NCBI GenBank assembly: GCA_037349315.1
Contig: JBAIAC010000035.1
Coordinates: forward strand, 7,702,501 to 7,766,500
Direction: 5' to 3'
From: Chelydra serpentina
Lineage: Eukaryota > Chordata > Testudines > Chelydridae
DNA length: 64,000 nt
In this document: positions 12,040 to 23,729 of the stretch, piece by piece
Layout of the letters: each line of letters begins with the position of its first letter
Numbering within the stretch: position 1 is the first letter of the stretch
Notes under the pieces: model-generated
Databases searched by the model: none
What the model was told of the DNA's origin: nothing
The model's input: only the letters and a program-made list of their open reading frames with translations
Made by a program: the position numbers and the translations under genes

Positions 12040-13130
12040 TGAAATGCACATATTTTTGTTTGTTTCACAACATAGGTTCATTAGCCCAATAAACACCTTT
12101 CCTTTCTATGAGCTCTCCTGCCAAGAAAAATGTTACCGGTCCAAATTCATCCCCGATGTAACTTTGCTGCTTGACTCATAATACAGCAAGCAATTGCTCC
12201 ATTATATATGTGTTACATGTTGTCTTTTTAAAAGTACATATATATAGAATAGAGTCTCCATCTCTGAGAGATTCCTGAAGGAGTGGTGTCTCTCCCTAAC
12301 CTTCATCTAAGCAAGCTGCTTTCATATGTGAAATATCAGGCATATGTGAAGATCTGTTACATCTCGGATTAATGACCGTAGATCTTGTATTGGGCATTTC
12401 ACTCTGTGCTTAGGAGAAAAGGGTCAGACTGTAAAGGAAGGAACAAGACAGCTAAAAGCATGAGACTGTCCCCTTTGGCTGTTTTACTGCATGCGTTCTA
12501 ACTAGCTTCGGACTTAAGTCAGAAAACGCACTCAGCCTCGTACCAGCCATGGTTTCTGTTTTTAGCTCTCGCAGCCTCTCTGAATGTTCAAAATACCATC
12601 TGAACAGCTGCACATGCTCTATACTGGTGGGTATGAAAGCACCTCTGGTTTCCAAGATTGCTGACTCCAACACCCAGGGGTGAGGAGAGTCACAAACAAA
12701 ATTGCAGGGCATTGCCAAAAATATTCTCCCCTCTTTTTCTCTCTTTGGGATAAGGAGGCTTGTTTTGTTTTTTTTAGTTTAATAAAATCCAGTCTCATGT
12801 AAAGTGGAATGATTTTAAGACAAATGAACAAGTTAAAAGGAGAGTGGCAAGAGAAATCCGAGTATGGGAGTGGCTACAATAGAAAAGATTATAATGGTGA
12901 GCACACTGCAAAAGAGAGATGCTAGGATGCCAAAGAAAACAATGCAAACAAAGGTCAGTCAGACCTACAGGCGGACCAATTAGACATTGTACGCAGAGAA
13001 ATGACCAGGCTGGGCTTAAAGGAGGAACAACCCATGGACAGGAATGAATGGCAACGCTGTACTGATCCCAGTGTCTGCAAATATGTTCCAGGATGAGAAT
13101 AATAATAATAATATGGGTACAACGTATCAT
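12040..13130. other. No gene or clear repeat recognised
   Basis: AT-rich sequence with only short frames (111 codons or fewer). An 'aataataataataat' run near 13099 is a minor simple repeat next to the palindromic element that follows. Confidence 0.45.
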
Positions 13131-13134
13131 TATT

Positions 13135-13277
13135 GGCCGAGGTTTTCAAAATGACTTTGGGTGCCTTGAAGAAGCCTGATTTTCAGAAGATGGGCACTCC
13201 GCATTCGCTGAAAATCCAACCCCTTAAGACATCAAGTTGGGTACCCAAAATCACTTGTCACTCTTGAAAATTGTGGC
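13135..13277. mobile_element. Palindromic element (inverted-repeat DNA transposon relic)
   Basis: The left arm 'ggttttcaaaatgactttgg' and the right arm 'cacttgtcactcttgaaaat' are approximate reverse complements across about 140 bp. A related palindrome lies at 44757-44893. No clean target duplication remains, so the superfamily is undetermined. Confidence 0.55.
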
Positions 13278-13279
13278 TA

Positions 13280-14530
13280 TGAATTATATGCCTTTATATG
13301 ATATGCTTGGGTGGAACTCCCAACCAGAATTTGGCCCTAAGGGTTAGCCTCATGGAAATGAACACTGTATTTATTAATTTATCGTGTTGTCTCTTTCTGA
13401 TTGCCACTGTGTAGTAGGAGAGATGCAGAAATCTATTTAAAGGTTCTTGTCATGCTTTTCAGAAAACACTGATTTAACCAATATGCATCAATGGCTTATA
13501 AAAACAGGAATCTGCTTTATTAGGTTGTTACTAAGATAGAAAGGTAGGTAACAGTTTTGCTGGGCAGAGATCTTAGTTCTGATTTAATCTTACCTTACTG
13601 TTCCAAAAGTATAATCCAAAATAGCCTCAAAATTCGGCTTCTGGCAGCATAAATATTGACCATTCTGTCAAAAAGTACTTAGTTTCATGAACAGGATTTC
13701 AGTTTAGAAGGTTGTCACAAAGGAGGCTTATGTTGATTTTAATTCTTCATTTTAGTCTACTATTCTAAAAGCCAGTATGTAGTAGTAAATTGAACCTTAA
13801 TCTGCAATATGGTTACATTTTACAGGCCAGTTTAGCAATGAAGGGGCCATAGACACACTAAAATTAGAGACCCTTCAAAAGAGAGTCAGCTCCCACACAC
13901 GTGAGCTGAGCCAGAGGGCAATTGTGGGACACACTAAATACTCCTGCCGAATTGAATGCCAGTGTGAGTGCAGCATTGTGGCTCTGAGGTGCGAGCCATA
14001 TTTCGGAAAGGGGTTGGATGGGCTGCAGAAGCTGCTTTGGGAGATGCAGGCTTTCAGGAATGCTGGGAGAATGCACATAGTGATGGCATCTGCCATGCCC
14101 TTTAACTGCTAGGCCTAGTCTGCTCCTTAACCCTCCCTGGTTCAGCTGTCCTAGCGGTGGGAAGGCAGGAACCATGGACCCATCCTTGCGCCATATCCCC
14201 TGTTGAGGTGCTACTGGCCAGTCACTAGGGGTCTAGGAGAGAGAATTGTGCTTGGACCCTGAGAAGAGGCACAAGGCGGGCTGGAAGGTTACTCCTGTTG
14301 TACACCCACACAGGACTCAATGCAATCTAGCCCAAAACGGACACCAGTGAAGTGCCTCCTCCGCCCACACCTGCAATGTATTTTTGTGTGGAACTGCTTG
14401 TTTGCAGCTCGCTGTCCAACACTCTGAAAACAGCAGATGGCAGCAGAACTCCATTCCTTGTCTGTATTAATATTGCAGAGAAGACCAAGGTTGGAGAAAT
14501 GATTCAGTGAAATGTTGCCCAGGATTTAAA
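13280..14530. other. No gene or clear repeat recognised
   Basis: Unique-looking sequence. The 103-codon minus frame at 13864-14175 has no recognisable motif and no splice context. Confidence 0.45.
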
Positions 14531-14544
14531 CTGTAAAACATAAG

Positions 14545-15360
14545 GATGTGGAGGGCTACAAGATGATGTATCATGGCTTAGTAGCAAAGAGGAATGGAGC
14601 AGGAATAATCGTAGCAGAAACATTACAGGATAAGGTAGCGGACATCCAAAGGAAGAGAGACTGGCTGAGGAAAATTAGAAAAGCACTGAGAAGAGACCAC
14701 ATATTTAATATTCTATATGGCTTTGCGCCACGGATTGGCTGTACTCTAGAGAAGTAGGAGGAATTCCAGATAGCACTGGACAAAGTGACAAGTGTAATAT
14801 TGCAGTGGGGGAGGTTTAGGTTGGATATTAGGAAAACCTTTTTCACTAGGAGGGTGGTGAAATCTTGGAATGGGTTACCTAGGGAGGTGGTGGAATCTCC
14901 TTCCTTAGAGGTTTTTAAGGTCAGGCTTGACAAAGCCCTGGCTGGGATGATTTAGTTGGGGATTGATCCTGCTTTGAGCAGGGGTTGGACTAAATGACCT
15001 CCTGAGGTCCCTTCTAGCCCTGATATTCTATGACAATCCGAGTGCTTGATTATTGGAGCAGATCTCAATGGACATATGGCAGAACACAGTGAGGGCTACA
15101 ACGACTGTCATGGTGGATGAGGCTTTGGAGCCAGAAATTAAGCCGTCGTGGATATTTTAGTTAGCCAGAGCCCAGGGTTTGACTGTTGCCAATACATACT
15201 TCATACAGAGGGAGGAGCACTTAATTACCTACCAGAGAGGTGTCGGGGTCCCAGGTTGACTACTTTCTGACAAGACAAGAGCTAAAAAGCATGAGAGAGA
15301 GACTAGAGTGATTCTGGGAGAGCAGATTGCAGAGCAACAGATTGTAATGGATTTCTGAGT
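14545..15360 (+). pseudogene. RTE LINE endonuclease domain, broken
   Basis: The first part (14548-14757) is an open frame of 69 codons including 'YHGLVAKRNGAGIIV' and 'GFAPRIGCTLEK', which correspond to the middle of RTE APE-type endonucleases. After the inserted CR1 piece the reading continues near 15050 with 'LIIGADLNGHMAEHSEGY', which carries the conserved D-x-N of the endonuclease active site. Further on, 'VANTYFIQREEHLITY' fits the next conserved block. Stops occur near 15121 and 15250. The protein would have nicked target DNA for target-primed reverse transcription; this copy cannot. Confidence 0.72.
14800..15033 (+). mobile_element. CR1 LINE 3' end inserted in the RTE element
   Basis: The sequence is a clean CR1 3' untranslated region, with 'ggttggatattaggaaaac', 'gggaggtggtggaatctcc', 'gggttggactaaatgacc' (one base short of the usual run) and the end 'tgatattctatga'. 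RTE coding sequence resumes directly on both sides, so the CR1 piece is the younger of the two. As is usual for CR1, only the 3' end was inserted and there is no evident target duplication. Confidence 0.85.
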
Positions 15361-16880
15361 GAAAAGGCTAGCGGGAGGACGGGACAGGGACAAAAGACGA
15401 GCTGTGGAACAAAGGATAAAATTGTGGAGTCTAAGATTTAAAGATGAGATTCTATGGAGGTTGGACAATGACCAAACCGACTATGATGACACCAGTGGAA
15501 ATATCCAAACATATTACAGAGAGTGCAAAAGCTGTCTCTGGCCAAACAAAAGGAGGAATAATTCATGGCAAGAAGAAGTGATGGTGGTCCACCAATGTGC
15601 AGGAGGCAATAAAGAAGGAAAGGTTTACGCAATGGCAGAAAGTAAGAAGAGTGGAAAATGATGAGGAATACAAGCTGGCAAAGAAAAAGGCAAAAAGCCG
15701 TTGCAGAACTCAAGGATCAAGCACTTTTTAAAAAAACCTTCTATATGCAGGGCTGTTTACAAAGGAAGGAATGAGGAATATACAGATTAGCAAGGATCAG
15801 GCTATGAAGTGGGTCAAAGATGAAAACGGAAGAGTACTGGTGGAAGACAGCAAAACCGTTGAGATGGCAGCAGTTTTATGAGGAACTGCTCAATGAAGAG
15901 AATATGAGGAAACTGAGGGAAGAGTGCACAGGTAACAACCTCACAAGGCCCATCACTGCAGTGGGGACTCAGACAGCACTAAAAATGAAGAAACGTGGGA
16001 AGGCAGTGGGACTGGATTGTGTAACAATGGAGTCATTTAAAGCATTAGGCCATGAAGAAGTGGCGATGATGAACTTCTTTCACTTAATCTTCCGAACAGC
16101 TAAAATGCCTGTGTGGAGGAAGAGCACATTGGTCTGTATCTTCAAGCATAAAGGGGATGTGCAAGAATCTAATCATTACTGATCCATCAAATTAATGAGT
16201 CACACAATGAAATGGTTGGAAAAAGTTATTGAGAAAAGACTTTGAGGAACTGGAACATCAAGTAATCAACAACCAATATGCCAGGACGGTCAGCAATGGA
16301 CACAGCATTTGCAGCCAGAATATTGCAGGGGAAGTACAGGGAGAAATGCAACAAATGGCATTTTGTGTTTGTGGACTTAGAGAAGGCTTATGACAGAGTT
16401 TCTAGAGAATTGATATGATGGTGCCTGAGGTGACACAGTCTTCTGGAGACCTGTTCAGACTATCATGGACAAGTACGAGGGCAGCACAACAGCAGTGAGA
16501 AGCCGTTGCAGCTTGAGGGAGACTCGCACTGTGAGGGTAGATCTTCACCAAGGATCAGTCTTAAGCCCCTTTCTGTTTCTGCTTGTAATGGACACGTTGA
16601 CACAAGATTAAAGGAGAGACTCCGTGGAGCATGCTTTTTGCTGATAACATTGTGTTGTGCCATGAAGATATGTATAAGCTGGAAAAGGATCTAGAATGAT
16701 GGACGAGGGCATTAGAAGAAAATGGTTTATGAGCCAGCAACCAAAGATGAAATACGTGAGAGGCTTTGTTGAGAGGGACAACGAGAAGCCAGTAAAACTA
16801 GATGGTTAAGTGTCTGTGCAGCAATTCAGACACCTCGGTGCAGCGTTGTGCCATGATGGGAATGTGGAAGCGGATGTTAG
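15360..16880 (+). pseudogene. RTE LINE reverse transcriptase domain, broken
   Basis: Open pieces at 15359-15661 and 15820-16182 include the linker and the RT fingers, with 'KKRGKAVGLDCVTMESFKAL' and 'VCIFKHKGDVQESNHY'. About 16361-16420 reads 'FVFVDLEKAYDRVSREL', which holds the first catalytic Asp. Near 16620-16660 the reading 'MLFADNIVLCHEDM' corresponds to the FADD box, with the second Asp changed to Asn, a change that would abolish catalysis. Several stops and frame changes lie between these blocks. Confidence 0.75.
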
Positions 16881-16979
16881 GAGCCGCATGAAGAGCACTT
16901 GATGCAGACAGAGAGAGTGATGGGAATTCTCGGATAACAACATGCCAAGTAAACAAAAGAACAAAGTGCATAAGACCAT

Positions 16980-17460
16980 GATTAGGCCAGTCTTGACATA
17001 TGGGTTGGAATGCTGGCCAGCGAGGAGAACAACAGCGTCACACAGCTGAAATGACAGTGGGTAAGAGGAGAGCTGATCATCTTTGCAATCTTCTTAGCAT
17101 ATGTGCAGCATGCCTTGGGTGCCACGTGACCAGGATTCATCACCGAATTTGATCTGCTGGTTGGATCATTAGCTTCCCTGGCTCGGGCCAGGTACTGACG
17201 ACGAGTGCGATGTGAACGCTGATCCATGCCCCCCGGCTATGCAATGAAACAGTAGAAGTCTCGATGTCCCCATCATGGAAAAAGCTGATGGAGTATTGAC
17301 TGAGGGTTGGATCATGTGAGATGACGAGACGTGGAACATGTTGATCAGAGAGTGCAAGAAGTAGTAGTCACGGGACAAAGACCACGAGGAAGACCGAGAA
17401 GAAGGAAGTTTGAGACACTCAGGGAAGAAACGAAGGTTGTAGTCCTTAGGCAGTAACTGC
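16980..17460 (+). pseudogene. RTE LINE C-terminal region, broken
   Basis: The fragment near 16980 reads as 'RPVLTYGSECWPARR' with a frame change, which matches the block after the RT palm in RTE proteins. Near 17390 a basic 'RGRPRRR' stretch follows, as in the C-terminus of the family. The rest is scrambled. It is part of the same old insertion. Confidence 0.6.
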
Positions 17461-20249
17461 ACTAATATTTTACCAGAATAAGGACTGCAAGATCTGGCCC
17501 ATTTCATTAAGCCTCACAACTTGTAAATAGCTAAATGGATGCAAAGGACTCCCCAGGGCTTCAGTGAGACCTAGCTGGAATGTGACCCTTGTGCTGGCCT
17601 TCCACGCAGGAGGAGACCGTCACCACTTGGGCTCTTAACTAGGGATGTTGGGTTTTTTAATAAGTGATTCCATTTTGTTTCCTTTCTTTCTGTTTCCAGG
17701 GGTTCAGCCCCTGCACTCCATCTATGGTGCTCTCACATCTCCTCCTATCACTAATTAATAAAATGTTGAAAACTGGCAAGATGGAAGAATCTTAATGCTT
17801 TTGGGGTTTTTTTTTTTAATCTGTTGCAGAAGCAGGGATATTTTTTTTTTAATTATTTGTAACGCACTTTCCATTTTCATGTGGCCCATGTAATACAGCA
17901 GTTACTGGGATAACTACACTCTTTTTGCAATTGATCCATAGGGCACAATTCATCACAGTTCACACGGGTGTACACAGTTTACAGGTGTGTGCACCATATC
18001 TCTGCAGGGCTCTGTGGCTGAATTCTTAGCATAATATTCCTTAGCAAGAAAGAAGAAGCCAAGAACAAGCCTTGCTTGTTCACCTGACCGGGCTAGACTG
18101 CACCTGGTCCATATGTAGATGCACAGCGGGAGTGGTCAGCAGGTGCAAGGCCCTCTTCTCTAGGCAGCAGGTCCCTTCTTGCCCTTAGCAGCACTAAGGG
18201 TGGCAGCAGGGGTCCCTTCTTTCCCCACACTTAGAGAGGCAGGGATGGCATCGGGGGAGCCCCAGTACTTACCCTAGCAGCCATGATATGTCTGTTTGGG
18301 TGGGCAGGCCATTGCTGTGACTGCGTCACTCTTTTGCAACTACACACACAGGCCCCCTACTGGAGTGGTGTTGAGGGAATACCAGAGCAGTGGGTCTTAT
18401 AGTTAATGTCTTAGGGCTATAGGTTCAGGCTCTCGGCAGACTCAGGCAGATGTCACTGTGTCAGTTATACTCCAGTCACATTTTCCTGCTTTTTCTTTTT
18501 CATCTTGAAGGCTAGAAACATACTTTTTTCTTTTTAACTGACCGCTCTGAATCTGAAATCATGTGACTCCAGAAGCTGAGGCTCTAGGCATAGTTACCTC
18601 TGCCTTAATCCAGTCCTGTCATGACTCCATGTGAGAGCAGGCCGCAAAAGTGGGCCCACAACAAGTTAAATAATGTGTGCAATAAAGACTCTTTCTACTC
18701 GCTTGTTTAAAAAAAAGTTTGATTCTCATGCTCCAGTTCCAAATTTTGTTAGAAGTTCTATCAAAGTGAAATCTTTACAACCTATTATTTTATGGTGTGT
18801 TCTCCTCACCTGCTGTGAAACAAAGAGTACTCTTCAATTATTTGTATTGCTTCAGGCTTACAGTATCAGTGAGCTAGGATAACAGTTCATCTCCAAGAAA
18901 GGTCTCTGAGGGACACTGTCTAACAGACATTAACTGATGTGAGCTCAAGTTATATGAACGCATAGGAGAAAGAGAATGGGCAAAGAGCACAAATAGTTAT
19001 GACAAAACCCCTGCCTTTTAGTGAGTCTTTGGTTCTGACAGCTCATGTCAAATAGGTTTGTTATGCTTCTCACATCTTTATCCCCATGTATTTGATATGA
19101 TTCCCTTCCCCATTTATTGTTCTTCTGTACACTTCAGAAGTAGTAAAGTACAAGTGAGAGTTTACATGGCCTAGGAGGCCACAGAAGATGGGAAACTATG
19201 TTTCAAAAAAAATTCCTCAGCTTGTGAAAATGACACTGATGTGTCAAAGCAATTTGTGAATACATTGTTTTGCAAGCCTGATTTCTCTAGCAAATCTACT
19301 TGTTTTAACATATACTTTAACCCTTTCATGGGAACAGCTATGATCCAAAAAGCTATTACATGTTCCTTAAATTCTTTATTATTTTGAGTGTATTAAAAAG
19401 TGCTGTTTGAATGAAGACTTCCACTTGTGGTCTGGGCACCTTGATAGTAATTAATATTAGCAATCCACTTCTTATTCCATCCAGGTACTTAAGTACTTCT
19501 CCCTCATCATTCCCGTACCAACATCTACCCTCAAGATTCCTAGCAATAAAATAATCAGGACTAATATCTACTAATCTGTACTCCTAATGACTAGACTATG
19601 AGCATTCTGTGTATGTGTAAGCAAAAGAAACCTTAGATTTCCATCCAAGTTTAATGGGGACACAAAGTACAGCTAATTAGACAAGTGATCAACTTGAGTA
19701 CCAGCATGAGGGAATGAAGAAATACAGGAACTGGCAACTTTAATGTTCCTTCTCTCTATTTAATATTGGATCATAATAATAAAAAGTCAGCAGAGCTGTG
19801 TGAAGTGTGCATACTTAAAGCAAAGCAGCAAATGTCAGTGAGTCACTAGTCGGTTTCTCATTATAGTGCTCTCGCAATTGCACTGTGCAGCCCACGCATG
19901 GCAGTTGATACTACCGGGTAAAATAATAGAACTTCTTTTCACTTGTTTTAATCCAAAAATATTTTAATTTTCATAAAATGCACTTTAAAATTTTTAAACA
20001 TAACCTAAATTTTGTGTCTAACCTTCCAGAGATTATTCATTTGAATACAAAAGTTTGCTAGAACTCAAAGAGAATCTTGTGTGGGTGACAATAATAGATA
20101 CCGTGGTTATTTTAGGAAAATATCTCTTTCTTGTCAACCATTGCTAAGGTAGATTTCTATTGTAATAGGATTTGATCTGATTACACGTTTCACTGCAAGG
20201 AACTAATATGCAAGCCTGTAGCCTACAGCCATCCCTAAGGAGGTGTGGG
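17461..20249. other. No gene or clear repeat recognised
   Basis: About 2.8 kb of AT-rich sequence, with short T and A tracts near 17811 and 17841. There is no frame longer than about 70 codons and no repeat I can name. It is compatible with intron or intergenic DNA. Confidence 0.5.
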
Positions 20250-21051
20250 TGTGACATTCTATACTTTGGGGGAGCATGCTGTAGCCCGCATATTCCTCAT
20301 TTTCATATAATCGTGATCTTGCGTATAAAGCATGCCTTGTAAGGTATCAGGGGAAAGGTTATGATCTGCTGAAAGTTATTTCTCTATCCGTATAGGCATA
20401 TCATTAATGCATATGAAGTTATGAGAATGGTGTAGTGTGGTGGTCACTAAAACATGCCATCTACAGACACTGCAGCAAGCGACTGAAGTGCTGATCAAAG
20501 GGGAGAGCCTGGCTGAAGAGCAACCAGCCAGCCTGTAGTGAGAAGCATTTAAGTTTGTAAGGGGATTGAAAGTGTTAAGATCAGCTTAGAATGCGTTTTG
20601 TTTTTATTTCATTTGACTAAATCTGACTCGTCATGCTTTGACTTATAATCACTTAAAGTCTATCTTTATAGTTAATAAATCCGTTTGTCTATTCTACCTG
20701 AAGCAGTGCGTTTGGTTTGAAGCGTGTCAGAGGCTCCCCTTGGAATAACAAGCCTGTTACATATCAATTTCTTTGTTAAATTGATGAACTCGTATGAGCT
20801 TGCAGCGTCCAGCGGGCGTAACTGGACACTGCAAGGCGGAGGTTCCTAGGGTTGTGTCTGGGACCGGGGATATTGGCTAGTGTCATTCGGTTGTGCAATC
20901 CAAGGAGCAGCTTACATGCCAGAGGCTGTGCGTGAACAGCCCAGGAGTGGGGGTTCTCACAGCAGGGCAGGGTAAGGCTGGCTCCCAGAGTCAAGGCTTG
21001 GAGTGACCTAGCAGATCACCGGTCTGGATAACACCAGAGGGGAATGTCACA
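20250..21051 (+). repeat. Solo-LTR-like repeat with 10-bp perfect inverted ends
   Basis: The 802-bp unit begins TGTGACATTC and ends GAATGTCACA, exact reverse complements with the TG...CA form typical of LTRs. An AATAAA lies near 20673, fitting an internal polyadenylation site on the plus strand. I recall similar sequence from turtle repeats. No convincing 4-6 bp target duplication is visible and no internal retroviral region adjoins it, so a solo LTR is the best reading, with another inverted-repeat element as the alternative. Confidence 0.5.
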
Positions 21052-21141
21052 ATGGGGCCTGGGACAAATCAGCCTGTATAGGCCCCCCCTTAACATTTTT
21101 ACCAGGTGAAATCTGGTGTGGAAGGGGACAACAGTGCGGGG

Positions 21142-21265
21142 TAGGGTGACCAGACAGCAAGTGTGAAAAATCGGGATGGGGGTGCGGGGGTAATAGGAGC
21201 CTATATAAGAAAAAGACCCAGAAATCGGGACTGTCCCTATAAAATCGGGACATCTGGTCACCCTA
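21142..21265. mobile_element. hAT MITE, short TAGGGTGACCAG family, copy 4
   Basis: A 124-bp copy with intact TAGGGTGACCAG and CTGGTCACCCTA ends. The flanks GTGCGGGG (21134-21141) and GTGCTGGG (21266-21273) agree at 7 of 8 bases. It lies just outside the solo-LTR-like repeat. Confidence 0.88.
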
Positions 21266-21269
21266 GTGC

Positions 21270-21777
21270 TGGGGGACGAGGGAGGATGGAGAATCACAAG
21301 TGAATAGTTATAACAACTTTTGCTACACTGGTTTAATAAACCCTCTTGCTTATGTAATTAGAGAGTAAATTCAATATCTCCCTCTAGAAATGAGAAGTGT
21401 GACAAACAGGACCAAATCTCAGCAACAGAGGTGTAAGTAACTGGGTCTCATAGTGTTACTTAGGATTTGCACCAGTGTAACTGAGAGCAGCAAATGATGT
21501 ATAAGCGATGCAAACCATTCTATAAAGGCAAGCCTTCAGTGACCTGATACAGTGGAAAGAATTTCTCGGGCTTCAGTGGGCGTGGGAAATTAAGATCCTG
21601 ATCCAATGTAATAACATCTGGAATCATCTGGGGTTCCTTAGAATCAAAATGTCTTCAGCAAGTTGGGCCTTGACAGTGCGGTTTGGTGCTGAATTCTGAC
21701 CCCACACATGCTGCTCTCCCACACCCACACCATGCACATAGCCCTTATACCCCCTTACTCCCTTGAGAGTGCACATA
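21270..21777. other. No gene recognised
   Basis: Around 21420-21500 a phrase, 'gcaccagtgtaactgagagc', recalls an old repeat also hinted at near 8620 and 62760. Nothing else is identifiable. Confidence 0.4.
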
Positions 21778-21785
21778 GGGTAAAC

Positions 21786-22404
21786 CAGTGGTCCTCAAAG
21801 TGTGGGGTGCGCCCAGGGGAGGGAGGGAGCCAGCCCACAACATTTTGGCACCTGAGGCGGGGAGCTCAAATGATGCCCCCATGCCCTCTCGCTTGGGCCA
21901 AAACTTTGAAAGGTCTCTTGTGCCCTCCTTCCTCCAGCACAGCACTCCACCATCTCTGTGCATCTAGAGCAGAGAGAATACATATGCCCCAGCAGCAGAC
22001 ACCATTTTTCTACACTCTGGGTCCTAGTGGAGCTCCTCTTCCAGTCTGGCACCTAAGGCGGCCGCCTCAGTTTGCCTCATGGTAAGGCCAGCCCTGGAGG
22101 GAGCCCCACCCATCCGTGCTCTGCCCCCAGCTCTACTCTGTCCCCAGCTGCGGTCCTGCTCCTGGCTCCGGTCACAGCCCCACTCCCACCCGCAGCCAGG
22201 CCCCCTGCCCTGCTCCCCGCCCTGGCTGCAGCTCCGCTCCCGGCCCCAGTCCTGCTCTCGGCCTGACCTTGGCTCTCTGCTCCTGGCCCTGCTCCCAGCT
22301 CCACTTCTAACTGTGTCTCCTGACCGTGGTTTGTGGGGAGGGGCGCAGACAGCTTCCATTATGGGTAAAGGGGGGTGCAATGGAAAAAGTTTGAGGACCC
22401 GGGG
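21786..22404. mobile_element. hAT element with CAGTGGTCCTCAAA end, host of a nested insertion
   Basis: The left end CAGTGGTCCTCAAAG and the right end 'tttgaggacccggg' are near reverse complements. The flanks GGGTAAAC (21778-21785) and GGGTGAAC (22405-22412) match at 7 of 8 bases, so it is hAT-like. Without the inner insertion it is about 345 bp, with no transposase. A GC-rich, C-rich interior follows the inner element. Confidence 0.75.
21831..22096. mobile_element. hAT element nested in the 21786-22404 element
   Basis: A perfect 8-bp duplication, GAGGGAGC, lies at 21823-21830 and 22097-22104. It bounds a 266-bp unit that begins CAGCCCACAA and ends GCCAGCCCTG. The right end is the CAGGGCTGGC-type hAT end; the left end has drifted. 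The interior repeats the 'cacctgaggcgg' / 'cacctaaggcgg' phrase. It is younger than the element it interrupts. Confidence 0.8.
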
Positions 22405-22412
22405 GGGTGAAC

Positions 22413-23459
22413 CATGAACTTGCCGAATGGAAGGCAGTAAGGAGACAAAATTCGTTTTTTAAAAAATGTCTACCACCATGTTCCATACTTAAAATACATA
22501 TTTACCAAGTCTTTCTGAATCCCTGCTACAGTAAGTGTTTGCATGCTCTGATTATCTTAGCATCCTTCATGTCACTAAATAATTAAAGAACTGGCGGATG
22601 GCTGTGATTAGGAAGGGCAAGTGTTTTGACATGCTGCAGAGATTCATAGCTCGATGAGGATAATTGCTGTCTTTGAGATGTTTACTGAGAGGTTTTTAGG
22701 GAGCATTCCTGAAACAGCAATGCTACATCTTGTATAAATCCCCATCTACTGTATCAACAGCTCTTGAAAACCCTGCTAATCCCTAGAATGATACTGGCAT
22801 TTTCCATCCAGATGGCCAACCAAATAAATGCTTAAGAGGACACACGTATGCTGTGTCCATCTGCAATGTTCAGAGGGCTGAGGTTCATTAAACAAAATTA
22901 CTGAAACACTTACAAGACTGGGACACTGTAAACAATTCCCTAATACAGCAGTTTGCTGTATTAACTCTCCAGAATGCATTGTACTACCATGACTTTCCAT
23001 TTATAAGAGCAGGTTGTTATTGTTGGAACTAGGTGGGTTTGGAAATGTGGCACCTAAACTTGCTGTTTCTGTTTTACATCTCCCCGGCCTCTCTAAGCTA
23101 GGTAGAGCTTAATAAGCAGAGTTGGAATTCAACAGCTAGACCTAGGAGCGGTGACCCTCCCCTTGCTAGGAGGTACTGAAGTTCATTTTTTGACCTAATG
23201 GGGATCAACCCTGGCATAATTCCAATACGGAGCCTAGACAGACCCTGAAGAAATTAAACATGTAGGAAGCATAGCAAGAAAGGGGAATTAAAAGCAGACG
23301 TGAGAGATGAAAAGGAGATAAGTGATGAAAAGAGGAAAAAAAACATGTTACTTAACCATGTTGTTAATGCTGAGTTCTCCTCTGTCTACCCATAGCAGAG
23401 TAGCTTACAGGGTGGAGGGTAAAGAGAAGTCCTAAGAGAGCAACTTTTTGGAGGCTGCT
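22413..23459. other. No gene or clear repeat recognised
   Basis: AT-rich sequence with a 74-codon minus frame at most. Two short blocks (22720-22960 and 23010-23120) look unique. Confidence 0.45.
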
Positions 23460-23467
23460 TATTAACC

Positions 23468-23686
23468 CAGTGGCGTGTCCAGGTTTAGAACACGGGGAGC
23501 GGAGCTAAAAAAAGGCGCCGGGAGCAAAAAGTGTCAGGAGCAAAAAAAGGTGCTGGGAGCAAAAAAAAAAAGCTCCGCTCCGGCTGCAGTGCAGGAGCAA
23601 AAGGCATCGGAGCACAAAAAAGGCGCCGCTTCTGCTCAGTGGGGGAGCAGCCGATCCCCCTGCTTCCCCCCCCGGCTATGCTACTG
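23468..23686. mobile_element. hAT MITE, CAGTGGCGT family, copy 1
   Basis: The 219-bp unit starts CAGTGGCGTGTCC and ends GGCTATGCTACTG, and is flanked by a perfect 8-bp duplication, TATTAACC, at 23460-23467 and 23687-23694. The interior has short repeats of a 'gggagcaaaaa' phrase alternating with A-tracts. A second copy lies at 39436-39611. Confidence 0.88.
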
Positions 23687-23729
23687 TATTAACCTACCAA
23701 ACCTGTATGTGTGTGTTGTACTTTGTGAG

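Larger units (their letters stand above)
14540..17460 (+). mobile_element. RTE-clade LINE, decayed, 5' truncated
   Basis: About 2.9 kb carries, in order, an APE-type endonuclease remnant, a reverse transcriptase remnant and a basic C-terminal stretch, all on the plus strand, with many stops and frameshifts. The order and the local motifs fit RTE-type LINEs rather than CR1 or L2. A CR1 3' end of about 230 bp interrupts the endonuclease part. The amount of decay marks it as an old insertion. No 3' microsatellite tail is clear. Confidence 0.75.

Noticed and set aside
22024..22417. Several Arg-, Gly- or Pro-rich frames of 64-118 codons
   Set aside because: They come from a C-rich repeat within the nested hAT elements.
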